NCBI RefSeq assembly: GCF_021390245.1 | Contig: NZ_JAJUXH010000019.1 | Location: 122,339-186,338 of the forward strand | Origin: Dyadobacter sp. CY323 | GTDB taxonomy: Bacteria > Bacteroidota > Bacteroidia > Cytophagales > Spirosomataceae | Length of the DNA stretch: 64,000 nucleotides | Reading direction: 5' to 3' | Shown: positions 11,182-21,554 of the stretch, piece by piece | How the letters are laid out: every line of letters starts with the position of its first letter | Position numbering within the stretch: the stretch's first letter is position 1 | Program-made: the position numbers and the translations under genes | The notes under the pieces: generated by a model | What the model was told of the DNA's origin: nothing | The model's database searches: none | The model's input: the letters and a program-made list of their open reading frames with translations, nothing else

Positions 11182-12618
11182 ATGAAACGGAATATTCTGA
11201 TATTATTACTGGTGCTGACCGGTATGTCATCCTGCAACGATTTCCTGGAACTGGTCCCGGAACATCAGATCAGCAATAATGTTTTTTACAAAACCCAAAA
11301 TGACTTCGACAGGGCATTAATCGGTGCATATAGCAGCATCCGGGGACTTTACAGTGGCAGCGCGATCCTGTATGCGGCCGAGCTGCGGACGGACAATGCG
11401 GAGATCAACTGGTCGTCGCCGAGCGTGGATGAAATGCAGTTTGAGCAAAATGCGCTGACTTCGACAAACACCACGGTACGGGGCATATGGAATGTATGTT
11501 TCACCACCATTTCAAGGTGTAACACGATCCTGGACCGCATTGACGCCGTGGATTTCGATGCGGCAGCGAAGAACAAGATCATCGGCGAGGCTAAATTCCT
11601 TCGGGCGTTCAGCTACTTTTATCTGGTGCGGCTGTTTGGCGATGTGCCCATTAATGAAGAAGTGTTTGACAATCCCGGCGAAATTCAGGCCGCAGACCTT
11701 ACCCGCAAGCCTGTTGAGCAGGTTTATGATCTGATTTTGGCAGACCTTACAAGCGCAGAAACGCTTTTGCCGGCCACATTGAATGCTGACAAAACGCATG
11801 CTTCCATTGGTACCGTGAAATCGCTGATCGGGAAAGTGCATTTGACCCGGAAAAATTATGCGGCAGCCGAAACCAAACTGAAAGAGGTCATTGATCTCAA
11901 ACAATATAGTTTGCACGAGAATTATGCAGCCCTTTTTTCGGAAGGAAATAACAATACGAAAGAGTCGCTTTTCGAGATCCAGTATATCCGGGGACGCAGC
12001 CTGGGCAATAACTACTCTGCCCTTTTTACACCGGCGATCACCAGTATGGCCATTTTTCCCAACAACCTGCAAGGTTCCGGGCGCATTACGCCGACATTGA
12101 GCTTATTCAATGCGTATGAGGCAGGTGACAAGAGAAAAGCAACTTCGGTGAACGACTCGGTGCGGCTGATCAACGGAAGCAAATCTCCGGCGCGTTATGC
12201 ATTGAAATTTGTGGATTTCAAAGTCGTGGAAACCTCCGATGGCGCCGTTGCATTCACGGTAATGCGTTATGCCGATGTACTTCTGATGTACGCCGAGGCA
12301 TTGAATGAACAAAGTAAAACCGATCAGGCACTTCCCTTTTTGAATATGATCCGCACGCGGGTGGGTCTGCCTGCTCTGGCTGGGTTAACTCAGGCTCAGT
12401 TTCGCACGGCAATGGAAAATGAGCGAAGGGTGGAATTCATGTTCGAAGGTCAGCGCTGGTTTGACCTGGTCCGGACAGGCCGCGCCAGGGAGGTTTTGAA
12501 TGCATACTACACGGGTAAGAAGCAAAATTTCTCAGTCGCCGAGTACGAGGTACTTTTCCCGATCCCGCTGGCAGAAATCGAATTGAACAGTAAACTGAAA
12601 CAAAATGAGGGGTATTAA
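11182..12618 (+). CDS. SusD/RagB-type surface glycan-binding lipoprotein
   Basis: 478 residues. The lipoprotein signal MKRNILILLLVLTGMSSC puts the lipidated Cys at 18. It is followed by the SusD start NDFLELVPEHQISNNVFYKT and the TPR-bearing N-terminal domain (GEAKFLRAFSYFYLVRLFGDVPI). The C-terminal RagB/SusD domain has MRYADVLLMYAEALNE and NERRVEFMFEGQRWFDLVRTGRA. ATG 11182 is chosen because it starts the lipoprotein signal. It lies 19 bp after SusC and its last 14 bp overlap the next gene, which indicates translational coupling. It lids the SusC barrel and binds the glycan. Confidence 0.95.
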   Translation: MKRNILILLLVLTGMSSCNDFLELVPEHQISNNVFYKTQNDFDRALIGAYSSIRGLYSGSAILYAAELRTDNAEINWSSPSVDEMQFEQNALTSTNTTVRGIWNVCFTTISRCNTILDRIDAVDFDAAAKNKIIGEAKFLRAFSYFYLVRLFGDVPINEEVFDNPGEIQAADLTRKPVEQVYDLILADLTSAETLLPATLNADKTHASIGTVKSLIGKVHLTRKNYAAAETKLKEVIDLKQYSLHENYAALFSEGNNNTKESLFEIQYIRGRSLGNNYSALFTPAITSMAIFPNNLQGSGRITPTLSLFNAYEAGDKRKATSVNDSVRLINGSKSPARYALKFVDFKVVETSDGAVAFTVMRYADVLLMYAEALNEQSKTDQALPFLNMIRTRVGLPALAGLTQAQFRTAMENERRVEFMFEGQRWFDLVRTGRAREVLNAYYTGKKQNFSVAEYEVLFPIPLAEIELNSKLKQNEGY

Positions 12619-15127
12619 GTCGATAATAATCCTTTTCGTATTGTGCATGAGCCTCACCCGGGGCCATGCGCAATATGAATTAGCCACATTAAAAGGCCGG
12701 AATTTCAACAACATTACCTTGGAGGTTTCGCTGAAACCTTTCAAGAAAAACGACAAAGCTTACATCCGGGAAGTGGCCAAAGAAATGTTTGTTCAATGGC
12801 ATTCTTTGCTGCGTCACACGGACACGGTTTCGGTGATGTTATGGACAGGCGATGGTTCCGAAATACTTGATTATAAAGGTGTTCCCAACCAACCGCTGGA
12901 ATGGGCGCAATACATGGGTAACCCTAATACAAAGCATGCGGTGAACTCGGGGCCGAAAGAATTATCCATTCACGAACGCGCATACCTGTACCTCCCTGAA
13001 CCTCCCAAATTCACTTACGATGATCTGAAATTCATTGTTCAGACCTTAAAAGAAGAAGGCAAAAAAGCGACCGGGAAACCCATTATGGTGGGGGAAACAT
13101 TTGATCCGGGACCGGAATTCGCCAAATCGGAATTTAAATACAAAAAACATCCTGAGATCCTGGGCGGCAGCGCAATGGGACATAATACAATGGTGAGCTG
13201 CTATTCCGTGCTGAATGCGGACAGTGAATCGTATGCAGGGTTTCCAAAAGGCATTCCGGCCAATACGCCATTTGGTACTTTTTTAGGCAGACAAAGCAAG
13301 CATTTCCTGGCCGATATGGGCTTTGATTTTCTGTGGCTCAGCAATGGTTTTGGTTATGGGGTTGAAGGCTGGTCGTCCACGGGCGCGATCTTCAATGGCA
13401 AAGGATTTGATCAGGCAAAATTGAATGCTACCAAAGATAAAATAGCCGGTTTCTGGAAATATTTCCGGGCGGAATGTCCTGATATTCAGATCCAGACACG
13501 AGGAACTAACCTTTCTACAGGCGCAGATCTGGCGCGTGATGGCGTTGATTTGAGATCCATTTATAAAGACAAAAACCTGTTGCCGCCGCCGAATTCTCCG
13601 TGGGCTGCATTGGATGGTGATTTTGGTTTGGAAATGGTGGGGTATATGTCGAGAATGGCCGAGCTGCCCGACGAGCGCTATCTTTTCCGTTATTATACCC
13701 ACGATCCGTGGTGGCTCAACAGTCCCTGGCTGGACCGTTACGGTCGCGAGCCGCACGACATTTACCTGCCGATGTCGGTTTCCCGCATCAATAAAAAAGG
13801 CGAAGTAAAGCTGCCGTCGCACCTGAGTTTCCTGAGCATCGACGATTCATACGGCAACATGCCCACGCAGGTCCCCGACGAAGTTACCCCGCACATTCTC
13901 AAAGCGCGATACGATTCGCCAACCGCTCCTGGGCCGCTGGTGTGGGTGTATCCGTTTGATGAATACCACGAATGGGCTTACAAATACAAGGACCGGCTTC
14001 CGGAAATTTATTACGGCGACTGGCTGATCCGTCAGGCCATTAACAATGGGATGCCTCTGAATACGGTCGTTTCGACGGGTTCATTTCAAACTGTTTTGAA
14101 AAATAATCCTTCGGCTTTCAAAGAATCGGTGCTGGTTACCATTGTCCCGGATCCTGATTCTGAACTGGAAAAATCGCTGATCTCATTTGTTCAAAATGGC
14201 GGAAAACTGCTGGTTTACGGGCCGGCTGGGCATGCCGGGAAAGCGTTTCTGGATATGCTGAATTTGCAGAATGCAGCGGTATTGGAGGGTGAGTTCAACA
14301 TTAAATCATCTTATGCGGGAGACAAAATGAGCAGTGCATATCCGACCAAAATCATCCACAGCGCATTGTTTTCCGGCGGCGGCGTTGCCACAACTGTGAA
14401 GAATGCAAAGGATGCAGGTACAAAAATCCTGGCGCAGATGACGCAGGCTGGTCAGTCGCGCGATGCGGCGTGGGTGAGGCAGAAACCGGAATGGAAAGGC
14501 GGAAAAGTGGCATACGTGCGCGGAACGAATTCGAGTAAATTCACAGGCGGGAAATTGCTGACACCGGATGATCCCTCGAAACTGTTCACCGGGCCGCTTT
14601 TGATGCGTTATATTCTGCAGGAATTCGGGATGAAATTTTTTATTGAAAAGGAGGATCCGAGCGTGAAAAATCCGGTTTTGACGGTTTCCAGGAGTGATAA
14701 TGCATTCATTTTCTCGGGGTATAATCCGAACAGCACGATCCGAAATACATTCAAATTGCCACAAGGTGCTCCGCTGTTGCTGGGGCTAGAAACCAAGCTG
14801 GACAAAGGTCATTCCTCGTACACATTACCTACTTCGTGGAGCCGCGAATCGCGTGTTTTTATTGCGCAAAATGAGGGGATTGTTTCTTATAAAGAATTGC
14901 ACTCAGGCGAGCTTGGCATTGCTAAGCGGTACAGGGTCAGTGGGTTGAAGAATGCTACTGTTCGGATTTATGCGGATGACAAGGTTAGTGCAAAAGATTT
15001 TCATGCGTATCTCAATGCGAATTATCCGTGGAAAGAAGGGAAGATCACTTTTAAGGAAGGCGATCCGACATTGGGGAAACATTTTGTGGTTGAAAATATA
15101 ACCGGGAGTTTGGTGGTTTCCTGGTGA
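12605..15127 (+). CDS. Exported protein of unassigned family in rhamnoside locus
   Basis: 840 residues with a signal peptide (MRGIKSIIILFVLCMSLTRGHAQ). I do not recognise a named family. The N-terminal 450 residues read like a (beta/alpha)8-type hydrolase, rich in aromatic and acidic motifs (VSVMLWTGDGSE, FDFLWLSNGFGYGVEGW, YYTHDPWWLNSPWLDRYGRE, WVYPFDEYHEW). About 500-570 resembles a glutamine-amidotransferase-like insertion of glycosidases (LISFVQNGGKLLVYGPAG). The C-terminal 200 residues are beta-rich. It overlaps susD by 14 bp and precedes the GH106 pair by 24 bp, so it is clearly part of the locus. A glycoside hydrolase role is inference from context and fold-like features only. Confidence 0.62.
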   Translation: MRGIKSIIILFVLCMSLTRGHAQYELATLKGRNFNNITLEVSLKPFKKNDKAYIREVAKEMFVQWHSLLRHTDTVSVMLWTGDGSEILDYKGVPNQPLEWAQYMGNPNTKHAVNSGPKELSIHERAYLYLPEPPKFTYDDLKFIVQTLKEEGKKATGKPIMVGETFDPGPEFAKSEFKYKKHPEILGGSAMGHNTMVSCYSVLNADSESYAGFPKGIPANTPFGTFLGRQSKHFLADMGFDFLWLSNGFGYGVEGWSSTGAIFNGKGFDQAKLNATKDKIAGFWKYFRAECPDIQIQTRGTNLSTGADLARDGVDLRSIYKDKNLLPPPNSPWAALDGDFGLEMVGYMSRMAELPDERYLFRYYTHDPWWLNSPWLDRYGREPHDIYLPMSVSRINKKGEVKLPSHLSFLSIDDSYGNMPTQVPDEVTPHILKARYDSPTAPGPLVWVYPFDEYHEWAYKYKDRLPEIYYGDWLIRQAINNGMPLNTVVSTGSFQTVLKNNPSAFKESVLVTIVPDPDSELEKSLISFVQNGGKLLVYGPAGHAGKAFLDMLNLQNAAVLEGEFNIKSSYAGDKMSSAYPTKIIHSALFSGGGVATTVKNAKDAGTKILAQMTQAGQSRDAAWVRQKPEWKGGKVAYVRGTNSSKFTGGKLLTPDDPSKLFTGPLLMRYILQEFGMKFFIEKEDPSVKNPVLTVSRSDNAFIFSGYNPNSTIRNTFKLPQGAPLLLGLETKLDKGHSSYTLPTSWSRESRVFIAQNEGIVSYKELHSGELGIAKRYRVSGLKNATVRIYADDKVSAKDFHAYLNANYPWKEGKITFKEGDPTLGKHFVVENITGSLVVSW

Positions 15128-15151
15128 GTTGCTATTCCTAAATCCTTAATT

Positions 15152-17998
15152 ATGAAAAAGTTATCGTTTTCGCTGGTTTTGGCGATGTTGTTTTTTCAGT
15201 CGTTTGCTCAGCAAAATAATGCCACGGATGCACGGATAAAAACACTAATAAAAGGATTTGCGAACCCAACGGGCACGGCCAGGCCTAAGGTTTATTGGTG
15301 GTGGTTGAATGGGTATACAGATGAGGTTAGGTTGAAAGAGGAGCTCGTGGCGATTAAAAATGCCGGATTGGGGGGCGTTGATATTTTTGAGATTGGTTTT
15401 CGGCCGGATGGGGTTGTGCCTGCGGGGCCGGCTTTTATGGGGGATTCTTCTTTGAAGACCATTGCTTTTGCGATTAAGGAAGCGACAAAACTTGGGCTGG
15501 AAGTGGGTTTGAACTTGTCGAGCAGCTGGAATGCGGGAGGTACGTGGATCAAGCCCGAGCACGGGGCGAAATCGCTTTATTTTTCCAAAATAAAATTTGT
15601 CAAAACAGCCGGTAACGCAACACCGCTTCCTTTTCCCGAAATCCCTAAGAAAGATAAAAATGGGAAGGATCGCGAAATGACTTTTGCGGCGGATGGAAAA
15701 CCGTTTTACCGGAAAGACATCGCCGTGCTTGCGATTCCAGCTCAAAAGGAAGGAAGCTTTTTGGATACAACTGCAATTATTAATGTGACGCGTTTCTTCG
15801 ATCCAAAAACGGAGGTACTGAAATGGGAAGCGCCGGCGGGCGATTGGGAAATATTCCGGTACGTATGTGCAAATTCAGGCGAGCTGCTGAAACTACCAAG
15901 CCCAAATTCCAAAGGTCTGATCATCGACCATTTCGACTCGACCGCAACCCGCATTCACTTTGAATATTTTATTCAAAAACTCAAACCGTTGCTCGGCGAT
16001 TTTAAGAAAACCGGTCTGAAAAACCTGTATCTGGCCAGTTTCGAAGCGACCGGAACCATCTGGACGCCCTCACTTGAAGGCGAATTCCGGAAGTTGAACG
16101 GGTATGATGTAAGCAAATTTTTACCAGCGTTATTTGATAAAAAAGCATTTAACCCTGCCCAGTCAGATCAGTTCAGAAAAGACTTTGACCTGACGATTTC
16201 CGAGCTGATGATCAACAATCATTACCGGAAGGGCAGGGAAATTGCCAATAGTTATGGTTTGAACCTGATCTCCGAATCCGGCGGGCCGGGGCCTCCGTTG
16301 CACAATGTACCGGTGGAATCCGTCAAAGCCTTGGGCGCGCTGGATGTTCCCCGCGGCGAATTTTGGATCAACCATTCGCAATACGACGCCACGCCCGACA
16401 GCATTGATTTGCTCATGCTGGTGAAGGAAATTGCGGCTGCCTCACACATCTACCAACGGAAAATCACGGAACTGGAAGCGTTTACGAGCTTTCAGAACTG
16501 GTGGGAGGGCCCGGGCGATATGAAACCAAATGGCGACCGCGCTTTTTGCGAGGGCATGAACCGGCCCGTGATCCACGGCTTTACGCATAATCCGCGCGGC
16601 GTGGGATATCCGGGTATCTACTATGCAGCCGGAACGCATTTCAATGACAAAACCACCTGGTGGCCGAAGGTAAAACCATTCAATGATTACCTGGCGCGTG
16701 TTTCCTACGTACTGCAGGAGACTGATTTTGTGGCCGATGTGCTTTATTATTATGGAGATAAGGTGCCTAATTTCGTTACGCCCAAAAACACCCGGTTTGC
16801 GGTCGGCTCGGGATATGATTATGAGATCATTAATACGGAAATCCTGTTGCGCGATCTGACTGTGAAGAATGGGTTGCTGACATTGCCCTATGGCGCGCAG
16901 TTCCGCATTTTGGCATTGGATGAAATTTCAGGTAAAAATCCGGCGATCTCAAAGAAAATCGAGCAGCTCCGGAAAGATGGCGCGGTGATCACAGCCGCTA
17001 TGCCGGCGGGACGAATTGGTGAAATGCTGAAATCCACGGGCATCGGGCCTGATTTTGATTATCCTGATAAAAAGTCAATGCGGCTCGACTATATGCATCG
17101 CGACCAGCCGGTTCTTGATTTTATTCATCACAAAAAAGCGGATCAGGACTTTTATTTTATCAGGAATACGAGCAAAGAAACGGTGACCCGGATTTGCTCA
17201 TTCAGGCAAACCGGCAAATCGCCCCAGCTCTGGGACCCGATGACAGGCAAAATTGTTCCGGTTTCTATATTCAATCAATTAGAAAAACACATTGACGTTC
17301 CGGTTTCTTTGCCTCCTTTCGGTTCTGTTTTTATCGTTTTTACCAATGATAAAAACCCCGCGCAGTATACTTCATTCGGTTCAGGTTCTGCATTACCGGC
17401 ATTTGAATATGTAAACAACGGCATTCTGCTGCCAGAAAAAGGTGCATTGACACTAACCAAAAACGGCCGGAATCTTACGATTGATAATCTTGGCAAATCA
17501 CAGACCATCACCGGCGCCTGGGACATTTCATTTACCAGAAACTGGGGCGCTCCCGAGAAAGCAACCTTCCCGGAACTGATCTCCTGGACAAAATCACCTG
17601 ACGAAGGCATTCGCCATTACTCCGGCTCGGCGATTTATTCCAAAACATTTGATAATACCATCACAGCCGGAACTAACAACCGCATTTACCTGGATTTGGG
17701 GGATGTTTCCAAAGTCTGCGAAGCGTGGCTGAATGGAAAATCGCTCGGCATTGCCTGGACGAAACCGTACCAGTTTGATGTGACGGGCCTGCTCAAAGCT
17801 GGGAAGAACGAACTGCGGATCGAGGTGATCAATACCTGGGCCAACCGCATCATCGGCGACATTACGAGTGAGAAAAAATACACTAAAACGAACCTGAATG
17901 TGCGCGGCTCGCGTGAATTGCTGTGGACGGAAACGCCGCTGGTACCTTCCGGGATACTTGGGCCGGTAGTTATTAAAACGGTTACGATCATTAACTGA
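15152..17998 (+). CDS. GH106 family glycosidase (alpha-L-rhamnosidase-like), copy 1
   Basis: 948 residues with a signal peptide ending SFAQQ. The diagnostic N-terminal block of GH106, PKVYWWWLNGYTDEVRLKEE then IKNAGLGGVDIFEIGF, opens the catalytic barrel. The beta-sandwich C-terminus carries the family segments SWTKSPDEGIRHYSGSAIYS, LDLGDVSKVCEAWLNGKSLG and ELRIEVINTWANRIIGD. GH106 enzymes cleave terminal alpha-L-rhamnose. It is followed after 8 bp by a paralogue with the same layout. Likely periplasmic or surface-exposed. Confidence 0.9.
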   Translation: MKKLSFSLVLAMLFFQSFAQQNNATDARIKTLIKGFANPTGTARPKVYWWWLNGYTDEVRLKEELVAIKNAGLGGVDIFEIGFRPDGVVPAGPAFMGDSSLKTIAFAIKEATKLGLEVGLNLSSSWNAGGTWIKPEHGAKSLYFSKIKFVKTAGNATPLPFPEIPKKDKNGKDREMTFAADGKPFYRKDIAVLAIPAQKEGSFLDTTAIINVTRFFDPKTEVLKWEAPAGDWEIFRYVCANSGELLKLPSPNSKGLIIDHFDSTATRIHFEYFIQKLKPLLGDFKKTGLKNLYLASFEATGTIWTPSLEGEFRKLNGYDVSKFLPALFDKKAFNPAQSDQFRKDFDLTISELMINNHYRKGREIANSYGLNLISESGGPGPPLHNVPVESVKALGALDVPRGEFWINHSQYDATPDSIDLLMLVKEIAAASHIYQRKITELEAFTSFQNWWEGPGDMKPNGDRAFCEGMNRPVIHGFTHNPRGVGYPGIYYAAGTHFNDKTTWWPKVKPFNDYLARVSYVLQETDFVADVLYYYGDKVPNFVTPKNTRFAVGSGYDYEIINTEILLRDLTVKNGLLTLPYGAQFRILALDEISGKNPAISKKIEQLRKDGAVITAAMPAGRIGEMLKSTGIGPDFDYPDKKSMRLDYMHRDQPVLDFIHHKKADQDFYFIRNTSKETVTRICSFRQTGKSPQLWDPMTGKIVPVSIFNQLEKHIDVPVSLPPFGSVFIVFTNDKNPAQYTSFGSGSALPAFEYVNNGILLPEKGALTLTKNGRNLTIDNLGKSQTITGAWDISFTRNWGAPEKATFPELISWTKSPDEGIRHYSGSAIYSKTFDNTITAGTNNRIYLDLGDVSKVCEAWLNGKSLGIAWTKPYQFDVTGLLKAGKNELRIEVINTWANRIIGDITSEKKYTKTNLNVRGSRELLWTETPLVPSGILGPVVIKTVTIIN

Positions 17999-18006
17999 AA
18001 CTTGTT

Positions 18007-20832
18007 ATGAAACTTAAAACCTTCCTTTCTTCTTTTGTTGTCGCATTTTGCTTTCAGGCTACATTTGCGGCTGTCGCCTCTTATGGTCAGGTAGGTGATG
18101 CCACGAATACGCGAATTAAACACGAATTAGATAAAGGGTTTGCGAACCCTACCGGTACTGCGAGGCCAAAAGTGTATTGGTGGTGGCTGAATGGGTATAC
18201 CGATCAGACCAGATTAAAGGAAGAATTAATTGCGGTGAAAAATGCGGGTTTGGGGGGCGTCGATCTTTTTGAAATCGGGCTTCCGCCTGCGAGTGATCCC
18301 AACCATATCATTCCCGCCGGGCCTGCATTCATGAGTGATTCGTCGTTGAAAGCGATCCAATTTGCTATTAATGAAGCGGGTAAGCTCAATCTGGAAGTGG
18401 GGTTGAACCTGGCCAGCAGCTGGAATGCAGGTGGAACCTGGGTGGAGCCGAAGTTTGCTTCCAAAACCTTGTATTTTTCCAAAACAACGGCTAGCAGCAA
18501 AGAAGCAGCGCAACTTCGTCTGCCATTTCCCACCATCCCTCCCGACCGCGCGGGCAAAGCGCGCCTGATCGAATATGGAAAGGATGGGAAACCGGTTTTC
18601 AGACAGGAGGTGGCTGTGATTGCAGTCCCGGCCGGGGCTCAAAACCTGGCGGATACTTCTGAAATTGTGAATGTTTCAAGCTTTTATAATGCCGAAACAG
18701 AGATGCTGAGTTGGAAAGCGCCGGCTGGAAACTGGGATATTTACCGCTATATCTGCTCCAATTCGGGCGAACAGCTGATCCGTCCGTCACAAAATTCGGC
18801 TGGCCCGATCCTGGATCATTTCGACTCCACGGCAACGGAAATGCATTTGATGTATTTCATTAATAAATTAAAACCATTACTGGGCGATTTTTCCAAAACG
18901 GCATTAAAAAACCTCTATCTGGCGAGCTATGAGGCCAAAGAATTTGCCTGGACAACTTCATTGCCAGCGGCTTTTAAAAAAATAAATGGGTACGACATTT
19001 ATAAATTCCTGCCTGCGGTTTATGATCAAAAACTGTTTGAAAAGAAAACGGCGGACACATTCAATACCGATTTTTCGGAGACATTTTCGGAGCTGATGAT
19101 CCACAATCATTACAAAAAAGCAAAAGAGATTTCAAATAAATACGGTCTGAAAATCATCTCCGAGGCGGGCGGGCCGGGACATATGCACCATATCCCGGTG
19201 GAGACATTGAAAGCATTGGGCTCGCTGGATGTGCCACGGGGTGAATTTTGGTACAAACGTCCTTACTACGACAAAGAAGGCATTGTGGACATGGTTTGGC
19301 TGGTGAAGGAAATTGCGGCTGCGGCCAATATTTACAAGCTGGGTATTGCGGAGGAAGAGGCATTTACCAGTTACCTGGACTGGCAGGAAGGTCCGGCAGA
19401 TCTGAAAACCCACGCAGACCGCGCATTTTCCGAGGGGATGAACAGGCTGGTTATCCACGGCTTTCCGCATAACCCAAAGGAAATGGGTTACCCGGGCATT
19501 GCATATTTTGCCGGTACGCATTTCAACGACAGAAATACGTGGTGGCCAAAAATTAAACCATTCAACGATTACCTGAGCCGCATTTCATACATTTTTCAAA
19601 ATACCCGTTTTGCAGCGGATGTACTCTATTATTATGGGGACGACATCCCCAACCTCGTCCCACCCAAAAACTCCGTTTTTAAAGCGGGTAATGGAGTTGA
19701 CTATGAGGTGATTAACACTGAAATTTTATTAAAAAGCCTGACCGTAGAAAAAGGTGAATGGGTGCTGCCGGGCGTGGGCAGGTATAAGGTTTTGTCCATT
19801 GGAAAAGGCAAAATTGTGGGCGCAGAAGCAATGGCGAAATTGGAGAAGCTGAAAAAACTAGGGGGCGTGATTGCAAATGAAAATGTGTCGTCTGCATTGA
19901 ATATTCCACCGGATTTCAGCTATAACGATCAGGAAAAAGGGACGCTGGATTACATTCATTACCGGGGGAACGGGAAAGATTTTTATCTGATCAGAAATAA
20001 CACGGATGCGTGGGTTTCGCGGCAATGCGTGTTTCGCCAGGAGAACAAAACACCCGAGATCTGGGATCCGGTTAATGGCGAGGTGAATGCGGTGAGCGTG
20101 TTTGAACAGCGCGGAAAACAAATACACCTGCCGCTGACTTTACCACCTTTTGGGTCTTATTTTGTTGTTTTTACGGAAGGTACGGCACCGGCGCATTTCA
20201 CGGAAATTGCTTCAAACAATACCAACCCTCCTCTATTTACTTATGCGGGTAACCAATTGATTTTTCTTGAAAAAGGAAACCATCAGTTGAAAACCGGGAA
20301 GACTTCTGTTAACATAACCAATGCGCCTGAAAAGTTGGAAATTAATGGGGAATGGAATCTGACTTTTCCTGACAAGTGGGGCGCTCCTGCAAAGGCGGTT
20401 TTCCCAAAGCTGATTTCCTGGTCAGACTCGGAGGAGAAAGGGATCAAGTATTTTTCAGGAACTGCGTCTTATGCGAAAACATTCACTTTTAAAATGCCGG
20501 AAAAGGGAAAACGCATTTATCTGGATCTGGGGAAAGTGAGTGAAGTGGCCGAAGTGTGGCTGAATGACAAATCCTTGGGCATTAGCTGGACATTACCGCA
20601 TCGTTTTGACATCACAAACCTGGTGGTTAACGGTGAAAATAAATTGCGTGTAGAAGTAGCCAATACCTGGTCGAACAGGCTGACCGGCGACGCGATAACC
20701 GGTGAAAAATTTACCAAAACCAACATCGTAAAAGCCAATAAGAACCTCACTCCCTGGGGCGAGGTGCCATTGAAAACATCGGGTTTACTCGGCCCGGTAA
20801 CCATCGAATCAATTAAAACCATAAAACCATGA
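18007..20832 (+). CDS. GH106 family glycosidase (alpha-L-rhamnosidase-like), copy 2
   Basis: 941 residues with a signal peptide (MKLKTFLSSFVVAFCFQATFA). It is colinear with the preceding enzyme: PKVYWWWLNGYTDQTRLKEE, NLASSWNAGGTWVEP, LASYEAKEFAW, RAFSEGMNRLVIHGF and the same C-terminal sandwich (YLDLGKVSEVAEVWLNDKSL). Near-identity around the active-site entrance with divergence elsewhere suggests tandem duplication followed by change of specificity, for example for linkage or aglycone. Its TGA overlaps the next ATG (ATGA), so it is co-translated with the esterase. Confidence 0.9.
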   Translation: MKLKTFLSSFVVAFCFQATFAAVASYGQVGDATNTRIKHELDKGFANPTGTARPKVYWWWLNGYTDQTRLKEELIAVKNAGLGGVDLFEIGLPPASDPNHIIPAGPAFMSDSSLKAIQFAINEAGKLNLEVGLNLASSWNAGGTWVEPKFASKTLYFSKTTASSKEAAQLRLPFPTIPPDRAGKARLIEYGKDGKPVFRQEVAVIAVPAGAQNLADTSEIVNVSSFYNAETEMLSWKAPAGNWDIYRYICSNSGEQLIRPSQNSAGPILDHFDSTATEMHLMYFINKLKPLLGDFSKTALKNLYLASYEAKEFAWTTSLPAAFKKINGYDIYKFLPAVYDQKLFEKKTADTFNTDFSETFSELMIHNHYKKAKEISNKYGLKIISEAGGPGHMHHIPVETLKALGSLDVPRGEFWYKRPYYDKEGIVDMVWLVKEIAAAANIYKLGIAEEEAFTSYLDWQEGPADLKTHADRAFSEGMNRLVIHGFPHNPKEMGYPGIAYFAGTHFNDRNTWWPKIKPFNDYLSRISYIFQNTRFAADVLYYYGDDIPNLVPPKNSVFKAGNGVDYEVINTEILLKSLTVEKGEWVLPGVGRYKVLSIGKGKIVGAEAMAKLEKLKKLGGVIANENVSSALNIPPDFSYNDQEKGTLDYIHYRGNGKDFYLIRNNTDAWVSRQCVFRQENKTPEIWDPVNGEVNAVSVFEQRGKQIHLPLTLPPFGSYFVVFTEGTAPAHFTEIASNNTNPPLFTYAGNQLIFLEKGNHQLKTGKTSVNITNAPEKLEINGEWNLTFPDKWGAPAKAVFPKLISWSDSEEKGIKYFSGTASYAKTFTFKMPEKGKRIYLDLGKVSEVAEVWLNDKSLGISWTLPHRFDITNLVVNGENKLRVEVANTWSNRLTGDAITGEKFTKTNIVKANKNLTPWGEVPLKTSGLLGPVTIESIKTIKP

Positions 20833-21554
20833 AAAGGGCAATTAAATACCTAATAATCAATGGACTATGGTCAATAGTCATCATTTGTCTATACTCAACC
20901 CCAGCAACCGCCCAAACAGCAGAAAGCACTCATTATCTGGATAGCATCAGGCATGAACTCACCATTCAATGGCCCAAAAGCCGGACGGTCAACCTGGTTT
21001 TTCACGGACATTCGGTGCCGGCAGGATATGGCGACAGGCATGAGGTGAACACACTGCAATCGTACCCGAATTTAATGTTGAAAAAGTTGAAAGAAAAGTA
21101 TCCGTATGCGGTCATCAATGTGATTGTGACTGCGATTGGCGGCGAAAATTCGATCAAGGGACAAACGCGTTTTGAAAATGATGTGCTGGTTCACAAGCCT
21201 GACGTACTATTTATCGATTACGCATTAAACGACCGGTTTTCTGACCTGGCAAAGGTGAAAGATGCCTGGGAGAAAATGATTAAAGCTGCATTGGATAAGA
21301 ATATCAAAGTCATTTTACTAACCCCGTCGCCCGACCAACGCATCGAGATCAATGATGCTGCGAATCCTCTGGAACCTTATATTGCCATGATCAAATCGCT
21401 GGCCGGCGAATACAAAGTCGGGCTGGCAGACCCTAATGCAAAGTTTAAAGAAGTAGCCGCGCAGGGGAAATTGAAAGAAGTAATGGCTTCTGTAAACCAC
21501 CCGAATGAGGCCGGCCATATGATCATTGTGCAGGAGTTGCTGCCTTATTTCTGA
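20829..21554 (+). CDS. SGNH/GDSL-family esterase
   Basis: 241 residues with a signal peptide (N-terminus to about TAQT30). The SGNH blocks are visible: nucleophile Ser62 in HGHSVPAGYG, the oxyanion Gly in TAIGGENS, Asn in IDYALNDRF and the His pair in VNHPNEAGH (His224 and His230). Such enzymes in polysaccharide loci usually remove acetyl or other acyl groups so that glycosidases can act. The start overlaps the previous stop by 4 bp. The last 10 bp overlap the convergent GntR gene. Confidence 0.87.
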   Translation: MKRAIKYLIINGLWSIVIICLYSTPATAQTAESTHYLDSIRHELTIQWPKSRTVNLVFHGHSVPAGYGDRHEVNTLQSYPNLMLKKLKEKYPYAVINVIVTAIGGENSIKGQTRFENDVLVHKPDVLFIDYALNDRFSDLAKVKDAWEKMIKAALDKNIKVILLTPSPDQRIEINDAANPLEPYIAMIKSLAGEYKVGLADPNAKFKEVAAQGKLKEVMASVNHPNEAGHMIIVQELLPYF

